From: Rhizohabitans arisaemae
Lineage (GTDB): Bacteria; Actinomycetota; Actinomycetes; Streptosporangiales; Streptosporangiaceae
DNA: 64,000 bases
NCBI RefSeq assembly: GCF_025996515.1
Contig: NZ_BLRH01000034.1
Coordinates: 682,001 to 746,000, forward strand
Direction of reading: 5' to 3'
Shown one piece after another: positions 17,257-25,207 of the stretch. The notes below the pieces were generated by a model. That model had not been told where the DNA came from. It ran no database searches and was given only the letters and a program-made list of their open reading frames with translations. Every line of letters starts with the position of its first letter. The stretch's first letter is position 1. The position numbers were made by a program, and so were the translations under genes.

Positions 17257-17412
17257 GCGAGATCACCCGGCCTCGTCACTCCTCTTAGCGGAAACGCCCC
17301 CGAACGGTCGACCGATACCTCTTCATCAGAATGAACGCAACCCCACTATATGGATGTCTTCACTGTCAAGACCCCTCGCCAAGTTTCCCAATGTGGCCAA
17401 CATCTGGACATA
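17182..17412 (-). repeat. Inverted repeat, left arm: promoter and permease 5' end copy
   Basis: Read on the minus strand this about 230-bp segment aligns almost without gaps to 17901-18128 on the plus strand, roughly four-fifths identical by eye. It includes TTGACA (17367-17372), the TATAG element, TTCATTCTGATGAA (an inverted repeat with 4-bp centre), the leader region and 25 permease codons. The leader-peptide ATG of the right arm is AGG here. Its direction places the duplicated promoter upstream of the ThDP enzyme gene. Confidence 0.85.
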
Positions 17413-17900
17413 TCATCCTAAAGACTACAAAATGGGATTATTTGGACATGTGCTGTCGGGCTCACAGGGGTGCCGCGACCCCGGCACAGAGAAGAGGACA
17501 GGCCGGCGAAGGCCCCGGGAGACGGACGCCGGCTCCGAAGTCTCACGGCCGGGCGAAGAGGGACGCCAACCGGCCGACTTCCCGGAGGACCGGGGAGCTG
17601 TGACGGCTTCGGCGGGAGACCGCCGGAGAATCCACCCGAAGGAGGTGCCGAAGGAGCCATGACCTCCGGCACGAGGAAATGAAGAGGACGAGCCGAGCCC
17701 CGGCCATCACTTCACCCTCTTACCCGGGGGCGATCCAGTGGTGCCGACCCCCGGCCGCCCATGACCCCCGATCCGTCCGGTGATACCGGCCACGGGGATC
17801 ACGGCGTCGCCACCCCGTCACCGAAGGACCTGGTGATGTATGCCCAGATGGCACTTCCTGCCCGATGATCTCATTCTGGGGCTTTCGTGGCTAAGTGTTC
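17413..17900. other. Spacer between inverted promoter copies; no gene seen
   Basis: About 490 bp without a convincing gene. The first part (17400-17450) is unusually AT-rich for this genome and has two TGGACAT(A/G)T direct repeats about 40 bp apart (near 17405 and 17443), which could be regulator sites. Open frames here lack family likeness and a credible context. Confidence 0.5.
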
Positions 17901-17937
17901 ATGTGTCCGCCGCATTGGGGGAACTTGGTGGAGGGTC

Positions 17938-17987
17938 TTGACAGTGACTGCATTCATATAGTGGGGTGGCGTTCATTCTGATGAAGA
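17938..17987 (+). promoter_or_regulatory. Transporter operon promoter and operator
   Basis: TTGACA (17938-17943) and TATAGT (17957-17962) are separated by only 13 bp, too short for a standard sigma-70 promoter, yet the spacing is the same in the inverted copy. Just downstream lies TTCAT-TCTG-ATGAA (about 17972-17985), a perfect 5-bp inverted repeat conserved in both arms. The short spacer suggests a regulator-dependent promoter or a different true -35. Confidence 0.5.
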
Positions 17988-18036
17988 GGCAGCGGCCGAC
18001 CGTGCGGGGTCGTCGTTTCCGCAGGGAGGAGTGACG

Positions 18037-18057
18037 ATGCTGGGTGATCTTGCATGA
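18037..18057 (+). CDS. Six-residue leader peptide MLGDLA
   Basis: ATG at 18037 follows GGGAGGAG by 5 nt, the best ribosome site in this leader, and reads M-L-G-D-L-A before a TGA that overlaps the permease ATG (ATGA at 18054-18057). The permease itself has no comparable ribosome site, so its translation probably depends on termination of this short ORF. In the inverted copy the ATG has become AGG. Confidence 0.5.
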   Translation: MLGDLA

Positions 18058-18938
18058 CAAACCCGTCGTTCCCAGCGACCTCCAGACACGCCGCCGTGAA
18101 GCTCGCACCCGGTGTGGTGCGGCGGAGCGCGGAGTTTCTGGGGAAGGCCGCGGGCACGGTCATCGGCTGCGCCATATTGGCGGGGCTGATTCTGGCGGGG
18201 TTGTTCGCCCCATTGCCGTTCGACCCGGTGGCACCCGACCCGATGTCCATCCTCCAGGCGCCCAGTGCCACGCACATCATGGGCACGGACGGCTCGGGGT
18301 TCGACGTCTTCTCCCGGGTGATCGATTCGGCGCAGCGGGACATCCCGCTGGCTTTGGGCGGGGTCCTGGTGTCGATCCTCATCGGTGTACCGCTCGGACT
18401 GCTGGCGGGAGGCCGGGCCCGATGGACCGAGGGCCTCATGCGGGCGGTCGAGGTGTTTCAGGCGTTTCCGCTCATCGTCCTGGCGATCGTCATCGTCAAG
18501 GTGAGCGGCAACCGGCCGGAGAACGTGATCCTCGCCCTGGCCATCGTTAACGTTCCCCGCTTCATCCGCCTGGTCCGCGGCGAGGTCCTGAGCATCCGGG
18601 AGAGCCGGTTCGTCGAGGCGGCCGCCGCAACCGGCTGTTCACCCGCGCGTGTCACCTTCCGGCACATTCTGCCGAACGTACCGGGGATCATCCTGGTGCA
18701 GAGCTCGCTGGCTGCGGCGAACGGCATGATCGTCGTGGCGACCCTGAACTTCATCGGGCTGGGCGCCGACCCGCCGACGGCCGCCTGGGGGGCGATGATC
18801 CAGGACGGAAGCCAGTACATCCCGCAGGGTGCGTGGTGGGTGGCCGTGTTCCCCGGTCTGGCGATCTTCGTCACCGTGATCGCCTTCAACCTCATCGCGG
18901 ACAACATTGAGAAGATCTTGAGAGTGGGTCGCCGGTGA
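18054..18938 (+). CDS. ABC transporter permease, DppC/OppC type
   Basis: A 294-residue inner-membrane permease of the peptide/nickel family. There are about six hydrophobic spans, the first at about 35-52, then GTDGSGFDVFSRVIDSAQ and the EAA-loop (EAAAATGCSPARVTFRHILPN, about residues 190-210) that docks to the ATPases. It starts by ATGA overlap with a six-codon leader peptide. The next gene starts by GTGA overlap. The operon order (permease C, ATPase D, ATPase F, permease B, binding protein) is unusual only in placing the binding protein last. Its 5' 25 codons are duplicated in inverted orientation at 17182-17256. Confidence 0.9.
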   Translation: MTNPSFPATSRHAAVKLAPGVVRRSAEFLGKAAGTVIGCAILAGLILAGLFAPLPFDPVAPDPMSILQAPSATHIMGTDGSGFDVFSRVIDSAQRDIPLALGGVLVSILIGVPLGLLAGGRARWTEGLMRAVEVFQAFPLIVLAIVIVKVSGNRPENVILALAIVNVPRFIRLVRGEVLSIRESRFVEAAAATGCSPARVTFRHILPNVPGIILVQSSLAAANGMIVVATLNFIGLGADPPTAAWGAMIQDGSQYIPQGAWWVAVFPGLAIFVTVIAFNLIADNIEKILRVGRR

Positions 18939-19927
18939 AGGCCTCGGGCGAACTCAAAGTGGAAGACCTCCGTGTGTCGTTCCAGACGGCACAGGGCACG
19001 GTGCGCGCCGTCAACGGCGTCGGCTTCGTCGTCAAGCCGGGGGACGTCCTCGGCGTCGTCGGGGAGTCGGGGTGCGGCAAGTCGGCGACCCTGCGCGCGA
19101 TCGCGGGGCTGACGCAGCCGCCCGGGCACATCGACGGCGGCCGGGTGGAGTTCGACGGCCGGGAGCTCACCGGGCTCGGGCGCGGCGGGCTGCGGCGCAT
19201 CCTCGGCAACGAGATCGGCTTCATCAGTCAGAGCCCCTTCGGCGCCCTCAACCCCATCCTGTCCATCGAGCGGCAGTTCCGGAACGTCATCAAAGCGCAT
19301 CGGCGCGCGTCCGCACGCGAGTGCCGCGAGATCGCCCTGAAGGCGCTGCGCGACGTCGGGATCGCCGGACCCGAGCGGGTCCTCGACGGCTACGCCCACC
19401 AGCTGAGCGGCGGGATGGCCCAGCGTGTCGTGATCGCCATGGCCACGGTCCACAATCCGCAGCTGATCCTCGCGGACGAGCCCACCACGGCGCTGGACGT
19501 CACCGTTCAGCGGCAGATCCTCGATCTGATCACCGGGCTGATCGCCGAAAGCAACCGGTCGATGCTCATCGTCACCCACGACCTCGGCGTCGTGGCCCAG
19601 TACTGCACCCGCGTGCTGGTGATGTACGCCGGCCAGGCCGTCGAGGAGGGCACGGTCGACCAGGTGTTCCGCACGCCGCAGCACCCTTACACCCAGGCCC
19701 TGCTCGCCGCCGTGCCCAAGGTGGGCGGCGAGATCCGGGGATTGCAGGGAGGGTTGCCGGACCTGATCAACTACCCCAGCGGCTGCCCGTACGCCGACCG
19801 GTGTCCCAAGGCCACCGAGGTCTGCGTGGAGACCCGGCCCCCGATGGTCCGGGCCGGACAGGGAAGAAGAACCGCGTGTCATCACGCTGCCGGGGAGGTG
19901 GCCGGCTATGCCGCTGCTCGAAGTTGA
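18935..19927 (+). CDS. ABC transporter ATP-binding protein, DppD/OppD type
   Basis: A 330-residue ATPase. Walker A GESGCGKSATLR lies near residues 42-53, signature LSGGMAQR near 160, Walker B LILADEPTT near 180 and the H-loop IVTHD near 210. The C-terminal oligopeptide/dipeptide extension (YPSGCPYADRCPKATEVC) has the cysteine pattern typical of the D/F subfamily. GTG start overlaps the permease stop by four bases. It should form a heterodimer with the next ATPase. Confidence 0.92.
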   Translation: MKASGELKVEDLRVSFQTAQGTVRAVNGVGFVVKPGDVLGVVGESGCGKSATLRAIAGLTQPPGHIDGGRVEFDGRELTGLGRGGLRRILGNEIGFISQSPFGALNPILSIERQFRNVIKAHRRASARECREIALKALRDVGIAGPERVLDGYAHQLSGGMAQRVVIAMATVHNPQLILADEPTTALDVTVQRQILDLITGLIAESNRSMLIVTHDLGVVAQYCTRVLVMYAGQAVEEGTVDQVFRTPQHPYTQALLAAVPKVGGEIRGLQGGLPDLINYPSGCPYADRCPKATEVCVETRPPMVRAGQGRRTACHHAAGEVAGYAAARS

Positions 19928-20894
19928 AAACGTGGTGAAGACGTTCCGCCGCGGCGGCGGTCCGGCGGTCCGCGCCGTGGACGACGTCAGCTTCTCCATC
20001 GAAGCCGGCCAGACCATGACGCTGATCGGCGAGAGCGGATCGGGCAAGTCCACCGTGGCGCGCATCGTCCTGGGCCTGGAGCGGCCCGACTCCGGCCGCG
20101 TCGTCTTCGACGGCCAGGATCTCACCGCGATGTCGCCGCGGGATCTGCGTGCCAAGCGCTCCACCCTCACCGCGGTGTTCCAGGAGCCCTACGAGTCCCT
20201 CAACCCCCGGATGAAGGTCGAGTCGATCGTCGGCGAGCCGTTGAAGCTCTTCGACCGCACCCTGTCCAAGGCCGCCCGGCGCGACCGGGTGGTCGCGTCC
20301 CTGGAGGAGGTCGGCCTCGGGGCCGGGATCCTGCGCCGCTACCCCGGTGACCTCAGCGGCGGCCAGCAGCAGCGGCTCGGCATCGCGCGCGCGCTGATCC
20401 TCAGCCCGCGGCTGATCGTCCTGGACGAGCCGACGTCCTCGCTCGACCTGACGGTCCGGGCGACGATCCTGACCCTGCTCAAGGAGCTGCAGCTCCGCCA
20501 CTCCCTCACCTACCTGTTCATCTCCCACGACATCGCCACGGTGCGCTACTTCAGCACCAACACGGGCGTGATGTATCTGGGCCGCTTCGTGGAGCGCGGG
20601 CCGACCGAGGAGATCATCGACGATCCCCGTCACCCCTACAGCGTCGCCCTGCTGTCCTCGACCCTGTCGACCGATCCCGGCGAGATGAAACCCGCCCGGC
20701 CGCTGACGGGCGACGCGCCCAGCCCCACCACGCGCTTCCCGGGCTGCCCGCTCGTCGGCCGCTGCCCGGTGCAGGTCGACGAGTGCGCCACCCGTCCGGT
20801 GCCGATGACATCCATCACGCCCACCCGCTCGGCCGCCTGCATCCGGGTCCGGCCGGGCACCGCCGGGCCCGAACGGAACGAGGCCCCCTCGTGA
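19908..20894 (+). CDS. ABC transporter ATP-binding protein, DppF/OppF type
   Basis: A 328-residue ATPase with Walker A GESGSGKSTVAR (near 41-52), Q-loop VFQEPYESLNP, signature LSGGQQQRLG, Walker B LIVLDEPTS and H-loop FISHD. The oligopeptide C-terminal motif is FPGCPLVGRCPVQVDEC. It overlaps the preceding gene by 20 bp and the next by GTGA, so translation is probably coupled through the operon. Confidence 0.92.
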   Translation: MPLLEVENVVKTFRRGGGPAVRAVDDVSFSIEAGQTMTLIGESGSGKSTVARIVLGLERPDSGRVVFDGQDLTAMSPRDLRAKRSTLTAVFQEPYESLNPRMKVESIVGEPLKLFDRTLSKAARRDRVVASLEEVGLGAGILRRYPGDLSGGQQQRLGIARALILSPRLIVLDEPTSSLDLTVRATILTLLKELQLRHSLTYLFISHDIATVRYFSTNTGVMYLGRFVERGPTEEIIDDPRHPYSVALLSSTLSTDPGEMKPARPLTGDAPSPTTRFPGCPLVGRCPVQVDECATRPVPMTSITPTRSAACIRVRPGTAGPERNEAPS

Positions 20895-21904
20895 GGTCCA
20901 CGCTCACCTACGCGCTCAAACGGCTCCTGCTGGTGCCGTTCATGCTGTTCCTGATCGCGACGCTGTCGTTCCTGCTGCTCGCGTTGATCCCCGGCGACCC
21001 CGCCGTACTGATCGTCGGCGAGTTCGCCGACCAGGAGACGCTGGCCCGGGTACGCGCCGACCTCGGGCTGGACCGGCCGTTCTGGGAGCAGTACCTCACC
21101 TACCTGGCCGCGGTCGCCCAAGCCGACCTCGGCCAGTCCTACCTCACCGGGACCCCGGTGATGGAGGAGATCGGGCAACGCCTCCCCAACAGCCTGGTGA
21201 TCATCATCCCGTCGCTGCTGATGGCCGTCGTGGTCGGGACGGTCGTGGGGACCGCAGGCGGCTACTTCCGGCGCGGCCCGGTGGGCAAGGTCACCTCGGT
21301 CCTGATCTCGGCGGCCCAGGGTGTGCCGCCGTTCTTCCTGGCGATCGTGCTCATCTACCTGCTGGTTTTCACCATCCGGATGTTCCCCGTCCCCACCGGG
21401 ATGCTGTACTCCTCGATGCGGCCTCCGCCCGAGGTGACCGGGGTGGTGCCGCTGGACGCGCTCCTGGCCGGGCAGTGGTCGGTGCTGGGGGCGATCACGG
21501 CGCACGCCATTCTCCCGGTGATCGCCACGGGGCTGTTCCTGGCGTCCTACTTCGCCAAGACGGTCCGCACGAGTGTGACCCAGGCGATGGCCACCCCGCA
21601 GGTCGAGTTCGCCCGCGCCTGCGGGCTTCCCGAGCGGCAGGTCGTCCGGTACGCCCTGCTCACCGCGCGGACCTCGGTCCTCACCTACACCGCGGTCCTG
21701 TTCGGGGTGATGCTGAGCGCCACCGCGGTCGTGGAGGTGGTGTTCTCCTGGCCGGGAATCGGCGCGTGGGCGCTGGACGGGGTCCTCAAGGGTGACCTGC
21801 CCATCATCCAGGGCTTCATCGTCGTCACCGGCGGCCTTGTCATCATCGCCTACGTGGTGCTGGACGTGTTGGTGGCCGCGCTGGACCCGCGGATCCGTCA
21901 CTGA
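20891..21904 (+). CDS. ABC transporter permease, DppB/OppB type
   Basis: A 337-residue permease. N-terminal span (about 10-32), then LIPGDPAVLIVGEF and LGLDRPFWEQYLTYL, both characteristic of DppB. About six spans in all. The EAA-loop region is EFARACGLPERQVVRYALLTARTS near 238-262, and WPGIGAWALDGVLKGD is the C-terminal family motif. GTG start overlaps the ATPase stop (GTGA). A 90-bp gap with its own promoter separates it from the binding-protein gene. Confidence 0.9.
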   Translation: MRSTLTYALKRLLLVPFMLFLIATLSFLLLALIPGDPAVLIVGEFADQETLARVRADLGLDRPFWEQYLTYLAAVAQADLGQSYLTGTPVMEEIGQRLPNSLVIIIPSLLMAVVVGTVVGTAGGYFRRGPVGKVTSVLISAAQGVPPFFLAIVLIYLLVFTIRMFPVPTGMLYSSMRPPPEVTGVVPLDALLAGQWSVLGAITAHAILPVIATGLFLASYFAKTVRTSVTQAMATPQVEFARACGLPERQVVRYALLTARTSVLTYTAVLFGVMLSATAVVEVVFSWPGIGAWALDGVLKGDLPIIQGFIVVTGGLVIIAYVVLDVLVAALDPRIRH

Positions 21905-21932
21905 CGGGCCCGCTCCGGGCACCTGTGGCCCG

Positions 21933-21962
21933 TTGACTGGCAACAATTTCATTATATAGTTT
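21933..21962 (+). promoter_or_regulatory. Internal promoter and operator candidate before binding-protein gene
   Basis: TTGACT (21933-21938), 16-bp spacer, TATAGT (21955-21960) is a near-consensus sigma-70 promoter. The spacer and -10 contain TTCATTATATA (21948-21958), identical to the motif in the XRE-cupin regulator's promoter. On the minus strand the site reads AACTATATAATGAAA. This would let the binding protein and downstream enzymes be expressed separately from, or above, the transporter core. Confidence 0.6.
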
Positions 21963-21993
21963 TAGTAATCATTAAGTTGAAGGGAGCCGGTCT

Positions 21994-23610
21994 ATGGATG
22001 TCCGTGCTCGGTCCGGGCGTGCGCGTCGCGCGGGAGTTGCGGCGGTGGCGCTCGGGGTTCTCCTCGGCGGCTGCAGCCTGCAGGAACCTGCCGGCGACGG
22101 CTCCCCTCAGGGAGACGCCGAGAAAGTCTTCGTCTACGCGGCGCCCGGTGTGCCGGCCCACCTGGACCAGTTCCCCTGGGGTGGGCAGCCGAGCAAGCTC
22201 GTGTACGGGGTGATCGACTCGACCCTGGTCCGCTACGAGGGCAAGTGCGATGTCCTGGGGCAGAACGACGACCTCACGCCGTCGCTCGCCGCGTCCTGGG
22301 AGCGCGCGGAGGACGGCAAGAGCGTGGTCTTCAAGCTCGCCGACGCCGTCAGCCCGGCCGGCAACAAGCTCACCGCCGAAGACGTGAAGTGGAGCGTCGA
22401 GCGCCAGCTCGAACGCGAGCCCTTCATCGCCACCGCCCTCGGGTTCATCGGCCGGTTCGACGTCAAGAAGCTCGTCGAGGTCGTGGACGAGAAGACGGTG
22501 AAGATCAACGCCCTCGAGGCGTCCTCGTTCGACGTGATGCAGTTCGCCAGCACCCTCCTGACGATCCACGACAGCAAGACCGCCAAGACGCACGCCACCC
22601 CGGACGACCCGTGGGCGACCAAGTGGCTGGCGAAGAACACCGCCAACTTCGGCCCGTGGCAGGCCGAGCGCTTCGAGCCCTCCAGCGAGGTCGTCTTCAC
22701 GGCGAACCCCAACTACAAGGGCAAGCGCGGCAACATCGACCGGGTCATCGTCCGGGCGGTTCCGGATTCGGCGACCCGCATGCAGCTCGTCCGCTCGGGC
22801 GACGCGAGCTGGGCCGACTCCCTGACCTTCGCCGAGTACGCGCAGCTGCAGAGCGCCCCGGGCGTCAAGGTCGAGGACTGCGTCGCCGCCGACCGCGACG
22901 ACATCCTGCTCCAGCAGAAGAACAAGATCTTCTCGGACCCGCAGGTCAGGCAGGCACTGGCCATGGCCATCGACCGCGACCGCATCGTCAAGTCGATCTA
23001 CCGCGGGTTCGGCGAGCCGGCGAAGTCCGGCGTCCCGCAGTACTACAAGTTCCCCGAGCCCCGCAAGGTGTACGAGTACGACCCCGAGGGCGCCCGCGCA
23101 CTGCTCGCCAAGGCCGGTCACCCCAACGGTTTCTCCTTCACCGCGCTCTACAGCGAGTCCCGGCCCGGCCCGCACGTCAAGGACGTCGCGGTCCAGGTCC
23201 AGGCGGACCTCAAGCAGGTCGGCATCGACATGAAGCTCCAGCGCGTGCCGGGCGCGGCCGAGTTCTTCCAGCTCGTCCGGGAGCACCGCTACGACGCCGT
23301 GTTCTACAGCGACTCGACCTTCGTCGGCGACGCCTCGTACGGGGCCGCCGCCTTCACCCTCTCCACGTCCAACATCAACACCTTCGGGTACAAGAACCCC
23401 AAGTACGACGAGCTGGTGTTCGCGGCCAGGGCCGCGGAGGGTGAGAAGCGCGACAACTACATCCGGGACATCGCCGAGCTGGGGGTCACCGACACACCCA
23501 TCGCCTACCTCGTCGACAGCGCCAACGTGCAGGCGCACCGGGACAACATCACCGGCTTCACCAACAGCCCCATGCGCACGGTGAACCCCTCGCAGATGAC
23601 CATGGGGTGA
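21994..23610 (+). CDS. ABC transporter substrate-binding lipoprotein (SBP_bac_5 family)
   Basis: A 538-residue extracytoplasmic binding protein. The signal peptide ends in the lipobox LLGGC (Cys about 26), so it is lipid-anchored. The body has family landmarks: LVYGVIDSTLVRYEG, LTPSLAASWERAEDGK, LTAEDVKWSVERQL and VRQALAMAIDRDRIV. The family binds oligopeptides, nickel, or amine and glycan-derived solutes. The ligand cannot be read, though the hydantoinase/amidase genes that follow suggest a cyclic ureide or acylated amino acid. AAGGGAG lies 8 nt before the ATG. The gene stop overlaps the next GTG. Confidence 0.9.
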   Translation: MDVRARSGRARRAGVAAVALGVLLGGCSLQEPAGDGSPQGDAEKVFVYAAPGVPAHLDQFPWGGQPSKLVYGVIDSTLVRYEGKCDVLGQNDDLTPSLAASWERAEDGKSVVFKLADAVSPAGNKLTAEDVKWSVERQLEREPFIATALGFIGRFDVKKLVEVVDEKTVKINALEASSFDVMQFASTLLTIHDSKTAKTHATPDDPWATKWLAKNTANFGPWQAERFEPSSEVVFTANPNYKGKRGNIDRVIVRAVPDSATRMQLVRSGDASWADSLTFAEYAQLQSAPGVKVEDCVAADRDDILLQQKNKIFSDPQVRQALAMAIDRDRIVKSIYRGFGEPAKSGVPQYYKFPEPRKVYEYDPEGARALLAKAGHPNGFSFTALYSESRPGPHVKDVAVQVQADLKQVGIDMKLQRVPGAAEFFQLVREHRYDAVFYSDSTFVGDASYGAAAFTLSTSNINTFGYKNPKYDELVFAARAAEGEKRDNYIRDIAELGVTDTPIAYLVDSANVQAHRDNITGFTNSPMRTVNPSQMTMG

Positions 23611-24260
23611 GGGTGAGCCAGGCACAGGCTCCTCAGACGGAGCGAATCGATCCGAGGTCGTCCGCCCTCATCGTGGTGGACATGCAGAACGGGTTCTGTC
23701 ATCCCGACGGAACGGTGGCCCAGGCCGGTCCGGTGGACGCGCATCGCGCGGTGATCGCGCCCGTGGCGCGGCTGGCGCAGGCCTGCCACGAGGCCGGGAT
23801 CCCGGTCTTCTGGTCCCTGCAGGAGCACTTCGAGGGTGACGTCTCGATCGACAGGTCACGTCTGGACAACCCGCAGGCGCGGCTGCCTCAGCCGCCGTGC
23901 CTGCGGGGCACCTGGGACGCCGAGCTCGTCGACGAGCTACGTGACCTGGCACACGGCGACGTACACATCGTCAAACACCGGGCCAGCGCCTTCTACGGCA
24001 CCGGGCTGGAGGTCGAGCTCCGGATGCGCGGTGTCCGCACCGTGGTGGTGACCGGAGTCAGCACCAGCTACTGCGTGGACGCGACGATCAGGGACGCGTA
24101 CGCACGGGACCTCGGCGTGATCGTGGTGGAGGACGCGTGCGCCTCCCCGTGGCCCGACCTGCACGCAGCAACCATGAAGAACGCGGCGATCTTCCACGGG
24201 ACGGTGACGAACACCGCCCACGTCCTGGGGATGATCGCTGCCGGGAAAGGACCGCAATGA
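23607..24260 (+). CDS. Cysteine hydrolase, isochorismatase / N-carbamoylsarcosine amidase-like
   Basis: A 217-residue isochorismatase-fold hydrolase with the full amidase triad: Asp25 in VVDMQNGF, Lys123 in IVKHRASAFYG and the nucleophile Cys156 in VSTSYCVDATIRDA. Relatives hydrolyse N-carbamoylsarcosine, ureidoacrylate, biuret and nicotinamide. Next to a dihydropyrimidinase, an N-carbamoyl amino acid amidase is the natural inference. GTG at 23607 overlaps the preceding stop; GTG at 23613 is an alternative. It is followed by the aminotransferase through ATGA overlap. Confidence 0.85.
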   Translation: MRVSQAQAPQTERIDPRSSALIVVDMQNGFCHPDGTVAQAGPVDAHRAVIAPVARLAQACHEAGIPVFWSLQEHFEGDVSIDRSRLDNPQARLPQPPCLRGTWDAELVDELRDLAHGDVHIVKHRASAFYGTGLEVELRMRGVRTVVVTGVSTSYCVDATIRDAYARDLGVIVVEDACASPWPDLHAATMKNAAIFHGTVTNTAHVLGMIAAGKGPQ

Positions 24261-25207
24261 ACGTCAGCGTCGACGACGTGCCGGCGCAGCCGGCCGGAAA
24301 GCCCAACCAGCCGCGCTACCTGCTCCGGGACGGTGAGCTGGTGGAGTACGCGGACGCCAGGCTCCACGTGCTCAGCACGACCCTGAAGTACGGCGTCGGC
24401 GTCTTCGAGGGCTTCCGGGCGTACTGGAGCGAGGAGGAGGGCCAGCTGTACGGCTTCCGCCTCGACGCGCACATGAGGCGGCTCGTCGAATCCATGCGGG
24501 TGGTCGAGATCGACGGCCCCACCGACGTCCAGGTCCTGCACGACCAGATGGTCGAGCTGATCCGCGCCAACGAGCTGCGGCAGAACCTGCACATGCGCGC
24601 GCAGGTGTTCGTCGACTCCCCCGACGGCAAGCCGGAGGACCGGGGGCCGTCGACGACCTTCATGGCGGCGATCCCCATGGGCAACTACTTCGGCGCCAAG
24701 GGGCTCGACGTCCAGATCAGCTCCTGGACCCGGCTCAGCGACCGGTCGATGCCGCCCCGGGTGAAGTCGATCGCGAACTACCAGAACGCACGCCTGGCCC
24801 TGCTTGAGGCGAGGCGGAACGGCTACGACGCGGCACTGCTGATGACCACCGAGGGCCGGGTGTCCGAGGGTCCCGGCTACAACCTGTTCATCGTCCGCAA
24901 CGGCAGGCTGACCACGCCGCCGGTCACCGAAAGCATCCTGGAGGGCGTCACCCGCGACAGCATCCTCCAGCTCGCCAAGGACGCGGGACTGGACGTGGAC
25001 GTCCGCCCCATCGACCGTACGGAGCTGTACTCGGCGGAGGAGGCGTTCGTGTGCGGGAGCGCCGCGGAGGTCAACCACCTGCGCTCGGTGGACCGCATCC
25101 CGTTCGGCGACACCAACCCCGGCCCGATCACCCGGCAGCTGCAGGAGATGTTCCGGGACGCCGTCCTGGGCCGTACGAAGCACGCCTGGACGACCGAGAT
25201 CTATTGA
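24257..25207 (+). CDS. Class IV PLP aminotransferase (branched-chain / D-amino acid type)
   Basis: A 316-residue fold-type IV transaminase. The PLP lysine is K170 in PRVKSIANYQNA, followed by GYDAALLMTTEGRVSEGPGYNLF, the phosphate-binding and Glu motif. STTLKYGVGVFEGFRAY near 40-56 is the N-terminal BCAT signature. It converts an amino acid to the 2-oxo acid with 2-oxoglutarate or similar as acceptor. In this operon it would follow amidase release of the amino acid and precede the ThDP decarboxylase at 15420. Start overlaps the previous stop by ATGA; the stop overlaps the next start by TGATG. Confidence 0.88.
   Translation: MNVSVDDVPAQPAGKPNQPRYLLRDGELVEYADARLHVLSTTLKYGVGVFEGFRAYWSEEEGQLYGFRLDAHMRRLVESMRVVEIDGPTDVQVLHDQMVELIRANELRQNLHMRAQVFVDSPDGKPEDRGPSTTFMAAIPMGNYFGAKGLDVQISSWTRLSDRSMPPRVKSIANYQNARLALLEARRNGYDAALLMTTEGRVSEGPGYNLFIVRNGRLTTPPVTESILEGVTRDSILQLAKDAGLDVDVRPIDRTELYSAEEAFVCGSAAEVNHLRSVDRIPFGDTNPGPITRQLQEMFRDAVLGRTKHAWTTEIY

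Larger units (their letters stand above)
17901..18128 (+). repeat. Inverted repeat, right arm: functional promoter of transporter operon
   Basis: This is the partner of the 17182-17412 arm, containing the promoter, 5' leader and first 25 codons of the DppC-type permease. The conserved blocks shared with the left arm are a footprint of what is probably functional: TCTTGACAGTGA, CATATAGTGGGG, GCGTTCATTCTGATGAAG and the GGGTGATCT leader segment. Confidence 0.85.

Noticed and set aside
17470-17682. 70-residue plus-strand frame in the 17.4-17.9 kb spacer
   Set aside because: Arg/Gly/Pro-rich, weak start context, no likeness to known proteins; overlapping frames of the same kind exist in all readings.
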